Of a DNA stretch of 13,533 nt, positions 1-7,394 are shown piece after piece. Every line of letters starts with the position of its first letter. Positions within the stretch are counted from its first letter, which is position 1. The position numbers were made by a program, and so were the translations under genes. The notes beneath the pieces were generated by a model. That model was not told where the DNA came from and ran no database searches. It worked only from the letters and a program-made list of their open reading frames with translations. Source of the DNA: Asparagopsis taxiformis (taxonomy: Eukaryota; Rhodophyta; Florideophyceae; Bonnemaisoniales; Bonnemaisoniaceae); contig JALQPE010000428.1 in assembly GCA_030407315.1 (NCBI GenBank), positions 1 to 13,533 on the forward strand, given 5' to 3'.

Positions 1-7
1 TTCATGA

Positions 8-526
8 TCAAACACCTCTACCGTCCAGCTGAGCGAGATCCTCAAAGCCAATCCCTGGGATACCTCTCGTCCTGCAACCACCTTCGAAAAGGTCCTCTTC
101 CTCACCGTCCTGGTTTCCATCGAGAAGACCAAAGTCAGGACGAAAAGGTCAAGGAAATCGGCTTTCCGCTTCGAAAGGGCGAGTACAGCTGCTGCACAGC
201 ACGTCGGTTACGCTGTACTCACCATTGTGGACGCCTGGAATGAGCTCGCCACCTGCCTCGGTGTAGAAGACGCAGAGACTTTACTGCAGCCTTACATCCT
301 GTTCGACGAACACGTCAACATGTATACCGCTATAACAGATGCCCGCCCCAGCCACCACCGGAAATATGCACCGCTACAGGAGCTCCTCACCATTCTCCAC
401 GGCAAAGGAGCCATTCGCGGTTCGCAGTATCCTGCTGCGACCAGCACCTGGGCGCTGCAGCGCAGTGACCTACAAGACAAGCAAATGCGTATGGCCGCGC
501 AAACTTCATTCAGCAAATTCTCATGA
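8..526 (+). CDS. N-terminal part of the methyltransferase-SET gene, 5' incomplete; unrecognised domain
   Basis: The frame starting at base 8 stays open to the TGA at 524-526 and reads like real protein, with mixed hydrophobic and charged helices (for example AAQHVGYAVLTIVDAWNELA and LQELLTILHGKG). It has no ATG before the methyltransferase, so the start probably lies left of the window, possibly across an intron whose acceptor could be the CAG ending at base 28. The following frame (523 onward) is also coding-like before its first ATG: from about 485 it reads NAYGRANFIQQILMIASEQD, although a TGA at 466-468 closes that frame further up. The simplest reading is one protein with a one-base deletion-type frame change near 480-490, rather than two genes overlapping by ATGA. 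I do not recognise the domain. It could be a DNA-binding or dimerisation region for the downstream enzyme, but that is a guess from position only. Confidence 0.55.
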   Translation, partial: SNTSTVQLSEILKANPWDTSRPATTFEKVLFLTVLVSIEKTKVRTKRSRKSAFRFERASTAAAQHVGYAVLTIVDAWNELATCLGVEDAETLLQPYILFDEHVNMYTAITDARPSHHRKYAPLQELLTILHGKGAIRGSQYPAATSTWALQRSDLQDKQMRMAAQTSFSKFS

Positions 527-2526
527 TTGCTTCAGAACAAGACCTATTCAAGGAATCTCCAGAGGATGTCGCCTTCCTCAACTCCTATCGCAAACCCGAG
601 TCCTCTCAGGCCTCCGACACAGAACGGTTCAAACGAATCCCGGCTCTGGCCTCGGTGGAGAGATCTCTCACGGCTTTCCGTCCTGGTACTCAGCAGGACT
701 TCACTACTACCAATATGGATGTTGTCACAGAAGATGTCGTTCAGCCCAGCAGCTCCGTCACCAGACGCACTGCTGATGCGATGCAGCAGGATGGTGATGA
801 CGTTTCTCGTCCCGGTCAGCCCGCATCGAAGAAGACTCGTTTGGATCCTTCAGCTCCACAAACCGCCGAGGACAACCAAGGAGACAACGAAAACGTCTTG
901 ACGTTCGACGAAGACCAAGAAGATGACCCCGTCATCGCTTTCGCTCCCCCTCTTGCCAGTACAATGGACAATTTCGCTCGCGTCTTCAATTGCTCCTTCC
1001 GCGGTCTCGAAGAGGCATACAAGTCAGCCTCTGCCGCTGCTGCCGATTCCAATCCCCTCCCCCCTCTCGAAGGCAACGTCCAGCTCGTTCTCACTGACCC
1101 GCCGTACAACACAAGGAGGAATGCTGGTCTCCGTAACTCACAGTACGACATCCTCACTGACCGGGATATAGAAGATTGCGTCGCAATGATGTCCAGGATC
1201 CTCCGTCCAGGTGGTCATGGTCTCATTTTCACCTTGTCGGTTCTTTTCCCCAAGTGGTCCGAGGCTCTGCGCGAAGTGGTTTACCCGGATCACACACAGA
1301 TGTTCTCCGTGGACAACCAGCCGCTCTTCTGCATCCGCCATCGGACCAACTATTCTTCCACACCCCTTCGCATGACGACAAGTCTGATGAATATGGTTGA
1401 GGTCGTTGTCCACGTCACAAAGCTGGGCGCCGGTACCGCCGGCTGGGGACTCGTCAACTATTCCCCACACGGCTACGTTTGTTCCACCTTTCAACCTTGG
1501 ACAAACATAATCAACAACATCCCCCGTTTTTCTCACGAAGAACGAATCACCGTCGTGGACCCTCGCAACGCCAAGCGCAAGATGGCTCTCCGACCAGAGC
1601 AGAAGACAAGTGCTCTTCTCAAGGAAATTATCGCTCGTTTCTCCCAGCCCGGTGATGTCGTCGTCGACATGTTCGCGGGCACATACTCTACTGGTATAGC
1701 CGCCCTCACCATGAACGAAGGTCAGTACCGCAATTTCGTCGGGTGCGAGCAGCAACAATACTGCCACGACGTCTCCCTTCCCAAGCTACAGCTCGCGTTC
1801 TGCGAACAGCTCTCCGACGGAAATTTTGCCTCTCATTCCTCCTCCGAAGTTCAGGGCCTGGCAACTGCACACGTCCAAAAATATCGTGCTGAGGTTCGCA
1901 AGAACACCCCGCCTGGTGCACACCTTCCCCAGTCTACGACAATCCCTGAACACCTCACCAGTGTTCTCTGCGGAGTTTGGAAGTCCCCTTCCCACTACCC
2001 TGCCCTTCAGTCCACACCAGTGGACAACTGGGCTCAATCCGTCAGGGCAAACCTTCTCACCGTTGAATCTTCTTATCTCCTCGCCGTGGACGCAATGTAC
2101 CAAAAAGTTTACGGTGCTCCGTCCTCCATTCCGAACGCAGGCAACGGTCTTTTTTCAAGAGATGGTTTCGAGGTTGGAGACTTGGTGGGCTACTATTACG
2201 GGTCTCTCGTGTACAGTAATCTGTACAATTCCAAGCGCTCGTCACATGGACGCGATGCCACTGCTTTCAGCACAACCCGCTTTCGTGATTATGCCCTTCA
2301 AATCAAGCACGCAGATCGTAGCTGCCTCATTCCCTCGGCTCGAAAGCTTCCCATCTTCCTTATCCCTTTCGAATTCTGCGTCTGTGCGATGATTAATGAT
2401 CCGAAAAGGATCAGCTCCGTCGAAAGCATGGAAGCCGACTTCCGTGAGCCCAACGTTGATTTCGAGTGTCCCGATGAAGATATTATGATGTCGATATGCT
2501 TCAGAAGTACTCTACTGTTAGAATAA
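523..2526 (+). CDS. DNA N4/N6-type (DPPY) methyltransferase fused to a SET domain
   Basis: 667 codons. Residues about 65-145 are acidic, polar and likely disordered. Residues about 150-410 match the N4/N6 DNA methylase family: catalytic TDPPYN (D192-Y195), RILRPGG, a variable target-recognition stretch, a TSALLKEII segment matching the family's KP..LL helix, then VVDMFAGT (D382-T387) for S-adenosylmethionine and FVGCE. Motif IV before motif I is the beta-class order known from bacterial restriction-modification enzymes. DPPY usually marks N6-adenine methylation, though N4-cytosine is possible. Residues about 530-660 form a divergent SET domain: GNGL (540-543), GYYYG (556-560), AMINDP (N625, D626) and EPNVDF (from P643), so the usual NHSC is replaced by ND. 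The TAA at 2524 is premature: the last SET motifs continue out of frame to 2604. The ATG at 523 is probably not the true start. Expected location is the nucleus. No intron is evident across 2 kb. The methylase call is firm; the SET call is good. Confidence 0.85.
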   Translation: MIASEQDLFKESPEDVAFLNSYRKPESSQASDTERFKRIPALASVERSLTAFRPGTQQDFTTTNMDVVTEDVVQPSSSVTRRTADAMQQDGDDVSRPGQPASKKTRLDPSAPQTAEDNQGDNENVLTFDEDQEDDPVIAFAPPLASTMDNFARVFNCSFRGLEEAYKSASAAAADSNPLPPLEGNVQLVLTDPPYNTRRNAGLRNSQYDILTDRDIEDCVAMMSRILRPGGHGLIFTLSVLFPKWSEALREVVYPDHTQMFSVDNQPLFCIRHRTNYSSTPLRMTTSLMNMVEVVVHVTKLGAGTAGWGLVNYSPHGYVCSTFQPWTNIINNIPRFSHEERITVVDPRNAKRKMALRPEQKTSALLKEIIARFSQPGDVVVDMFAGTYSTGIAALTMNEGQYRNFVGCEQQQYCHDVSLPKLQLAFCEQLSDGNFASHSSSEVQGLATAHVQKYRAEVRKNTPPGAHLPQSTTIPEHLTSVLCGVWKSPSHYPALQSTPVDNWAQSVRANLLTVESSYLLAVDAMYQKVYGAPSSIPNAGNGLFSRDGFEVGDLVGYYYGSLVYSNLYNSKRSSHGRDATAFSTTRFRDYALQIKHADRSCLIPSARKLPIFLIPFEFCVCAMINDPKRISSVESMEADFREPNVDFECPDEDIMMSICFRSTLLLE

Positions 2527-2604
2527 TTGCCACTCGACCTATCTCACCCAATGAGGAAACTACTCCTTGACTACGGTCCCGAGTATTTCAACAAGACTTC
2601 GTAG
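2490..2604 (+). pseudogene. Out-of-frame C-terminal end of the SET domain
   Basis: Beyond the apparent end of the methyltransferase frame, the next conserved SET block is found in another frame. Bases 2520-2558 read RIIATRPISPNEE, which corresponds to the family's 'I.AtRdI..GEE'. Bases 2560-2589 then read LLLDYGPEYF back in the original frame, the family's ELLxDYG motif, followed by a TAG at 2602-2604. Two near-compensating one-base changes about 60 bases apart explain this: a missing base near 2480-2500, and an extra base at the AAA run around 2557-2559. A spliced intron is unlikely because the conserved motif itself lies inside the shifted stretch. The intact gene therefore ends at 2604, and in this copy the SET domain cannot be made complete without a sequence correction. 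Confidence 0.8.
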
Positions 2605-2890
2605 ACAATTCCACGTGCAATAGAGCACTCTACCCATTAAAATTTTCTCACTTTCTTGTTCTACTACTTTCTTCTCAGCATAACACCTATACTTCTACCT
2701 TTTCTCCTATACATGACCGTCTATCTCTCTACTCATCACTATGTCAGCTTCCCGTTTTCAACTTTCCCTCTCTCCCGAATACGGGAGGACTATAGTACTA
2801 ATGGAATCAGCTAATTGTGTCCATCTGCGCAGTTAGCCACAATCAGCCATGGAGCTGATGTTCCCTTCCATAGCAGCTGATGTGTCATAC
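2605..2890. other. AT/CT-rich 3' flank with an imperfect inverted repeat
   Basis: No convincing gene. The first part is T- and C-rich, as expected of a 3' untranslated or intergenic stretch. GCTAATTGTG at 2810-2819 pairs with CACAATCAGC at 2838-2847 with one mismatch, and ATGGAATCAGCT at 2801 has a broken inverted partner ending TTCCAT at 2871. This makes a nested, decayed hairpin just before the three-hairpin cluster. Confidence 0.4.
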
Positions 2891-2894
2891 TCCA

Positions 2895-2956
2895 CTTAGT
2901 CGAGCAAACTCAATCCGACAATTTCACAATGCCGGATTGAGTTTTGCTCGACCAAG
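2895..2956. repeat. Hairpin 1 of a three-hairpin cluster
   Basis: The left arm 2895-2917 (containing GTCGAG and ending CTCAATCCG) is inverted in 2933-2956 (starting CGGATTGAG and ending CTCGACCAAG), with a short loop. The arms match except for one or two bases. The preceding bases TCATACT.CACTT recur before hairpin 2, so hairpins 1 and 2 are copies of one unit about 118 bp apart. Confidence 0.9.
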
Positions 2957-3011
2957 TTTCTTGACTGTAATTGCTTACACATGCCTGTCAGCAGGCATTT
3001 GTCATACTGCA

Positions 3012-3072
3012 CTTGGTCGAGTAAAACTCAATCCGACAATTGCACAATGCCGGATTGAGTTTTGCTCGACCA
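3012..3072. repeat. Hairpin 2 of a three-hairpin cluster
   Basis: The arm 3012-3035 begins CTTGGTCGAG and ends CTCAATCCG. The inverted arm 3051-3072 begins CGGATTGAG and ends GCTCGACCA. The loop is about 15 bases (ACAATTGCACAATGC) and resembles the loop of hairpin 1, so the two arose by duplication. Confidence 0.9.
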
Positions 3073-3178
3073 TTTACACTGCATCCAACATTTACGAAAT
3101 TCATAAATGTTTCCAAATATAAAATTTTACAATTAAAGACATTATTTACAACTTTTCGCCTCAGTGGATACCTGAAAG

Positions 3179-3240
3179 TTGGTCGAGCAATACTCAATCC
3201 GGTATTCGGAGATTCTCGGATTGAGTATTACTCGACCAAG
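3179..3240. repeat. Hairpin 3 of a three-hairpin cluster
   Basis: The arm 3179-3201 (TTGGTCGAG ... CTCAATCCG) is inverted in 3217-3240 (CGGATTGAG ... CTCGACCAAG). Arm ends and core match hairpins 1 and 2, but the loop is different (GTATTCGGAGATTCT) and the arm centre reads CAATA on one side and TATTA on the other. Conserved arms with an unrelated loop suggest that the arms are the functional part, or that this is a solo terminal-inverted-repeat element. Confidence 0.9.
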
Positions 3241-3319
3241 CTGAACGCAGCAGAACAGCATACCTCATACCTGTTGCGATTCCTTCATGACATTTCGTCC
3301 CTTACGTCTGTGTTCTCGG

Positions 3320-3500
3320 AAATGGACGCGGACGTCCACAACCTCTAGTACACCTAGTATTACTAGGCGGACGTCCATGTTCTCCAGTATTTTTGGATGT
3401 CCGCCTAGAACTGGACGTCCATGCGGTCTAGTACGTCTAGTATTACTAGGGCGACATTCAATGTTTCTAGTACCACGGATGTCCCCCTCGGGATGGACTT
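3320..3500. repeat. Dense GGACGTCC / CCTAGTATTACTAGG palindrome cluster
   Basis: The self-complementary octamer GGACGTCC occurs at 3330, 3369 and 3413. One-base variants GGATGTCC are at 3395 and near 3478. Between them, CTAGTATTACTAG palindromes occur twice (about 3354-3367 and 3437-3450), each after a CTAGTAC-like word. The arrangement looks like two or three diverged copies of a unit of about 85 bp. The same GGACGTCC word recurs in almost every unit of the large arrays to the right. Confidence 0.8.
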
Positions 3501-3609
3501 CCGCCATGTCTATGTCCACCTAGGACGGGCGCCGGTTCAGAAATTCAAAAATTTCGACCCCAGAAATTTCTGCCGCCGTGCTCGACATGGATGTCCGCAT
3601 CCATCACGG

Positions 3610-4610
3610 CGACCACTCTATTTTTCCTTGTCGGTCGACTCCAATTTCGTCTTTAATTTTTTCATCCTCTCGCTCACACCCCCTTCCTGTTGGTGCTCAC
3701 CTCCCCCGTACTGTACCTCAAACACCCCAATACCACTCTAGCACGCATTTTCAGATACCTATCCCCGCTTCCACGGTGCACACCTCCATTCCATACCTAC
3801 TTTTCTGCTCTACCGTACAGATTTCGTATAACCAGTCCTCATACTACCTCAGAATAGGGCAAACACCCCCTATCTCCTCGACCATGCTCTCCCCCATCAC
3901 CTTTGAAACGTATTGTTCTTCAGTACCCTCTCTCCTCTACCCTCAACCCCTCTCCTTCGCCCTCTACACAAACTTCCCTGCAGCTTACTCTTCCAAACCT
4001 CTCACTCCCCATCCCGTACCCGACCTGCTCCACCCCTCCCTCCCTCAGCTGCTCCATGCCCCACGCCATCCGCATCTTCGATACCGTATACACCACCACC
4101 ACCGGCCCACGCTCCCGCACTGCGGGGTGGCTCCCCCGCCGTATCCCCAGAACCTCCCCGCTCTGAAACACATATCAACCCCCCACTTCGCACCCTTCCT
4201 CCCACTCCCCTCCCTCCCCAAATACAATAAACCCCTTCTTCTCCATCACATCCCCACTCACCACAGCCAGAACAGACGCCACCCCCTCCCCTTCTTTCTC
4301 CTCACTTTCCTAAAAACCCCTCCTCTCGGCGCCTTCAACCGCACCCTCCTACGGTCCCACCTAAACACCTCCTCCGCCCTCACTACCCCAACACCCCGCA
4401 GCGTCTCCCCAATCCCCATAATATGCTTGTCGGCACTCCTCTCCGAATCACAATCCATTCTAAACCCGCACTCCGTACATTTCCACCTCCCCCTGTACCA
4501 TCCCAAGATTCCATCCCCCCACAGAACACATCCTCATACCACAGAAGAATTTTCTTCCTCTCATACCTCATCCTTAAAACCTCCATCAGCTCCATGTAAA
4601 TTTCGATGAA
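3610..4610. other. Pyrimidine-biased tract without a credible gene
   Basis: About 1 kb in which the + strand is mostly C and T (runs such as CCACCCCTCCCTCCCTCAGC), with few G. One frame stays open from 3578 to 4609, but the predicted product is a monotonous mix of Pro, Ser, His, Leu and Thr without motifs. That is what a purine-poor strand gives automatically, since every stop codon needs purines. It may be an old promoter-like CT tract or a simple-sequence expansion. It contains no repeat of the array type. Confidence 0.6.
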
Positions 4611-4904
4611 AATATTTTCTCTACTATGCAATCTCAAACATGTATGAGCCTATGCCTTTCCGCTTTGTCAACCCTGAATATTGGTACTCATGTATTCATA
4701 AAATAGGGCCACCCACATCCCTATCCCGTTCTGCAAGCTTTACAAACCACTAGACGCATACTCCACAACTATACAACAAACACTACTCGCTATTTCAGAC
4801 GACGCGGTACACAAGTAGCGTAGTGTCAACCTTCCGTGACGCCTTCCTGATGCGTACAAGTGGGAAACACGTCTAGACGTATATCAGAACTGAGTGCGGG
4901 AATT
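4611..4904. other. Unassigned AT-rich spacer
   Basis: I see no gene, RNA or strong repeat here. It separates the pyrimidine tract from the first partial unit of the left repeat array. Confidence 0.5.
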
Positions 4905-5220
4905 TTCGGCACAGGAGATGCTGGGCCACCAAATTGATTTTTCGGAAATTTTAGAATTTCTGGGCTGGCCAGCAATGCAATCGAGCTGGACATCCACCGG
5001 ACGTCCATTTCAGGTTGGTCGCGAGAGGGTGGGGCGGGACCATGATGAAACAAGGACCAAGACCTTTCCCTGACGTGTTGAGCCTGAAATCGACCCTTCG
5101 TGAGACGCGATTTTGGCTTACAGTTGGTGCTAATAGAAGCCAGTGATAGCCCCGATCGGGGCGGCAGCCGCTCTGGCTTACAGTTGGTGCTTACAGACGC
5201 CAGTGATAGCCCCCGATCGG

Positions 5221-5466
5221 GGCCGGCGGTCGGTTCCTGGGGCCGTTGTGGCCAAATTAGACACCTGATTTGAATTAAAATTTGGGCTATTCTCAAAACA
5301 TGCACATGTGAACATGTTTTTGAGATGGGGTGTGCCGTACGGCACAATCGACCGCCCAAATCGTTGATTTTTGCAAGATTTTTTGTGCCCGAAATTTTAG
5401 AATTTCTGGGCTGGCCAGCAGTGCATCTGAGCTGGACATCCACCGGACGTCCATTTCAGGTTGGTC
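5221..5466 (+). repeat. Array core unit L1
   Basis: Hairpin at 5292-5324 (left arm one A short), 16-bp palindrome TGTGCCGTACGGCACA at 5331-5346, GGACGTCC at 5445-5452. Followed by the long linker type. Confidence 0.85.
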
Positions 5467-5639
5467 GTGTGCTGCCTACATCCACGCATTGCAGAAACTA
5501 AGCCAGCGGGTTCACTACTAATACAAAGTACACGGAATATGAGTAACGTGATAGGTGAGTAGTGTTTGTGTTGAGGGAGTAAGGCGGGACCATGATGAAA
5601 CAGGGAAAAGATGTCACCCAAGCATAACTTAGGCTTCAA

Positions 5640-5705
5640 GCCTGGAATCGAACCTTCGTAAGACGCGATTTTGGCTTACAGTTAGTGCTTACAGAAGCCA
5701 GTGAT
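5640..5705 (-). other. tRNA-like internal promoter boxes in the array linker (SINE-like)
   Basis: On the minus strand GGTTCGATTCC (5654-5644) matches the polymerase III B-box consensus. TGGCTTCTGTAAG (5700-5688) lies 46 bases upstream of it, near the usual A-box spacing, but matches the A-box only loosely. The other linkers (about 5090, 6030, 11302, 11816) carry weaker versions such as GGTCGATTCC and GGATCGATTCC. The arms do not fold into a proper tRNA, so this would at most be a decayed tRNA-derived SINE head. Confidence 0.3.
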
Positions 5706-5719
5706 GGCCCCGCTCGGGG

Positions 5720-5966
5720 CGGCGGCCGGTTCCTGGGGCCGTTGTGGCCAAATTAGACACCCTGATTTGAATTAAAATTTGGGCTATTCTCAAAACATGC
5801 AGATGTGAACATGTTTTTGAGATGGGGGTGTGCCGTACGGCACAATCGACCTGCCCAAATCGTTGATTTTTGCAAGATTTTTTGTGCCCGAAATTTTAGA
5901 ATTTCTGGGCTGGCCAGCAGTGCAATCGAGCTGGACATCCACCGGACGTCCATTTCAGGTTGGTCG
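5720..5966 (+). repeat. Array core unit L2
   Basis: Hairpin at 5789-5821 with CAGATGTG instead of CACATGTG in the loop, palindrome at 5829-5844, GGACGTCC at 5944-5951. Followed by the short linker. Confidence 0.85.
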
Positions 5967-6104
5967 TGAGAGAGCGGGGCGGGACCATGATGGAACAAGG
6001 ACCAAGACCTGTCCCTGGCGTATTGACCTGAAATTGACCCTTCGTCAGACGCCATTTAGCCTTACAGTTGGTGCTTACAGAAGCCAGTGATGGCCCCGCT
6101 CGGG

Positions 6105-6350
6105 GCGGCGGCCGGTTCCTGGGGCCGTTGTGGCCAAATTAGACACCCTGATTTGAATTAAAATTGGGCTATTCTCAAAAACATGCACATGTGAACATGT
6201 TTTTGAGATGGGGGTGTGCCGTACGGCACAATCGACCGCCCAAATCGATGTTTTTTGCAATATTTTTTTCTGCCCTGAATTGTAGAGTTTCTGGCTGGCC
6301 AGGAATGCATCTGAGCTGGACATCCACCGGACGTCCATTTCAGGTTGATC
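6105..6350 (+). repeat. Array core unit L3
   Basis: Perfect 12-bp-arm hairpin at 6174-6207, palindrome at 6215-6230, GGACGTCC at 6329-6336. The distal part is diverged (GAATTGTAGAGTTTC). It is the last unit before the dioxygenase gene's 3' end. Confidence 0.85.
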
Positions 6351-6360
6351 GTGTATCGTG

Positions 6361-6616
6361 CACGTCCACCCATTACCGGAAGCAAGTAGGCGATGAAGCA
6401 CGTACAACCCAATTGTTCTGCTATTTCTACCATAGACCATCGAGTCTAGAGATGTGAGGGAATCGTCCTGGAAATCATGCTCCAACCCACGAGGGAATGG
6501 ACAATCTAGTTTGAAAGCATGGAACGGAAGTACATTATACTAGGTTCATAGATTGGAAGTGATAAAGGAGATGATTATATTCTCGATAATTGTTTACCAA
6601 AGTAGTAGTTGTTAAG
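6361..6616. other. Spacer between the left array and the dioxygenase gene's 3' end
   Basis: Starts with a diverged array linker (CGTCCACCCATTACCGGAAG against CATCCACGCATTGCAGAAAC in L1) and then becomes AT-rich unique sequence. As the 3' untranslated side of the minus-strand gene it holds AT-rich stretches, but I see no clear poly(A) signal. Confidence 0.4.
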
Positions 6617-6713
6617 CTATCTAGCCGTCGGAAATTGTTCTTCCTCTTCGTCCTCACTATATTCAGGATCTCCCGGCAGAATAGGCGTTATCGGCACCGT
6701 GGAGTTGATCTGC
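6617..6713 (-). pseudogene. Out-of-frame acidic C-terminus of the dioxygenase gene
   Basis: Right after the TGA at 6716-6714, the neighbouring frame reads EQINSTVPITPILPGDP and then an acidic run SEDEEEEQ, ending at TAG 6619-6617. Its composition is that of a genuine protein tail, so an extra base near 6715-6735 probably hides the true stop. Confidence 0.6.
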
Positions 6714-7394
6714 TCAAGATGAATTCTTCACCCGTGTGAGGGTTCTCTTCTTGGGAGCTTCTGTCGTCTTCATCCGCATGATTCCGAGTTGCCCTGTCTT
6801 CGGCCTACGATCTTTCTTGACCGGGATGGGAACAACTGTCTTGTGGCGAACATTGACAGGTGCCGGTTGACTTTGCCTGGCAGACCGGCGCGGAGCATTG
6901 GCGATTACTTCTTCTTCGAATCCCAACCGCCTGATGAAACCAAACGAAACATTGTCGGGAATCGGATACGACGCATTCCTGAAATACGTGTGATACCTCG
7001 TTGTCGTGTGTGACACAACTCTGTCGACATGCCCTGCCCCGGCATGTTGTACATGGCCGTGACCGATGAAGACTGAACGTGGCGGAACGATTACCTTCTT
7101 CAGCTTCATCGTCTTGGCGTACATATCTAATTCCAGCGCTTTGGAAAAGACGTACTTGTGGGACCCTGGACACACCCAGATAGGGAATGGGTCATCTCCG
7201 TTGGCAATAACAAAGTAACCCGGAAGTTGATCTTTGCGGTCGCGAGGAGGAACAGGGAAATCATTGTGTGGGACCTGCCGAGGACACCCCTTTCCCGTTA
7301 TCAAAAACGTCCCCCAGATGCCGGCATGACAAGTTTTTCTCCCGGTAAACCGCACTCCTCCAGCCCTATCAGCCGGACAAGGATTCCCAACCAC
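6714..7394 (-). CDS. 2-oxoglutarate/Fe(II) dioxygenase core (PhyH-like)
   Basis: Sense begins at about 7302 with TFLITGKGCPRQVPHNDFPV; codons before that are shadow. H-N-D in VPHNDF supplies the first two iron ligands (HxD). IWVCPGSHKYVF is the usual turn after the sheet. VPPRSVFIGHGHVQHAGAGH carries the distal histidine, and SHTTTRYHTYF has the arginine that binds 2-oxoglutarate. This double-stranded beta-helix layout fits PhyH-like oxygenases and, more distantly, the TET/JBP group that oxidises bases in DNA. The C-terminus is basic (KKDRRPKTG, PKKRTLTRVK). Because a ParB-like and a basic region precede it, DNA or a DNA-bound protein is a reasonable substrate guess. The frame ends at TGA 6716-6714, but coding continues in the next frame. 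Confidence 0.75.
   Translation of the reverse strand: MVGNPCPADRAGGVRFTGRKTCHAGIWGTFLITGKGCPRQVPHNDFPVPPRDRKDQLPGYFVIANGDDPFPIWVCPGSHKYVFSKALELDMYAKTMKLKKVIVPPRSVFIGHGHVQHAGAGHVDRVVSHTTTRYHTYFRNASYPIPDNVSFGFIRRLGFEEEVIANAPRRSARQSQPAPVNVRHKTVVPIPVKKDRRPKTGQLGIMRMKTTEAPKKRTLTRVKNSS

Larger units (their letters stand above)
4905..6360 (+). repeat. Left satellite-like array (one partial and three full units)
   Basis: The landmark GAAATTTTAGAATTTC appears at about 4945, 5391 and 5890 and in diverged form at 6277, so the unit period is roughly 390-500 bp. All units have the same orientation. A unit runs: GGTTCCTGGGGCCGTTGTGG, GATTTGAATTAAAA, the CTCAAAAACATG hairpin, TGTGCCGTACGGCACA, the GAAATT/AATTTC palindrome, GCTGGCCAGC, GGACATCC..CGGACGTCC, then a variable linker. 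Two linker types occur: a long one (CTGCCTACATCCACGCATTG ... GTGTTTGTGTTGAGG) and a short one (GTGAGAGAGCGGGGCGGGACC). A local duplication near 5110-5220 repeats GGCTTACAGTTGGTGCT. Several frames translate into similar peptides in each unit, but these only reflect DNA repetition. Confidence 0.9.

Noticed and set aside
4..243. ATG-started frame at the left edge
   Set aside because: Low-sense composition; the overlapping frame from base 8 has much better protein character and leads into the methyltransferase.
523..526. ATGA overlap as a translationally coupled start
   Set aside because: Bacterial-style coupling is unlikely in this context, and coding sense in the downstream frame already exists before the ATG.
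339..776. 145-codon + strand frame overlapping the methyltransferase start
   Set aside because: Arg/Ser/Cys-rich shadow of the real frames, without motifs.
1138..1767. 209-codon minus-strand frame inside the methyltransferase
   Set aside because: Antisense shadow of strongly conserved methylase motifs on the + strand.
3578..4609. 343-codon open frame on the + strand
   Set aside because: Composition follows the purine-poor DNA, with no motif or domain and monotonous Pro/Ser/His content. Stop-free frames are expected in such sequence.
4826..5443. 205-codon minus-strand frame, with similar peptides recurring at 5753-6055, 6075-6485, 10904-11101 and 11858-12113
   Set aside because: The peptide similarity comes from the repeated DNA unit. 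Frames start and stop differently in each copy, and palindromes are conserved rather than codons.
5644..5700. A genuine tRNA gene on the minus strand
   Set aside because: The B-box is good, but the T-stem, anticodon stem and acceptor stem do not pair.
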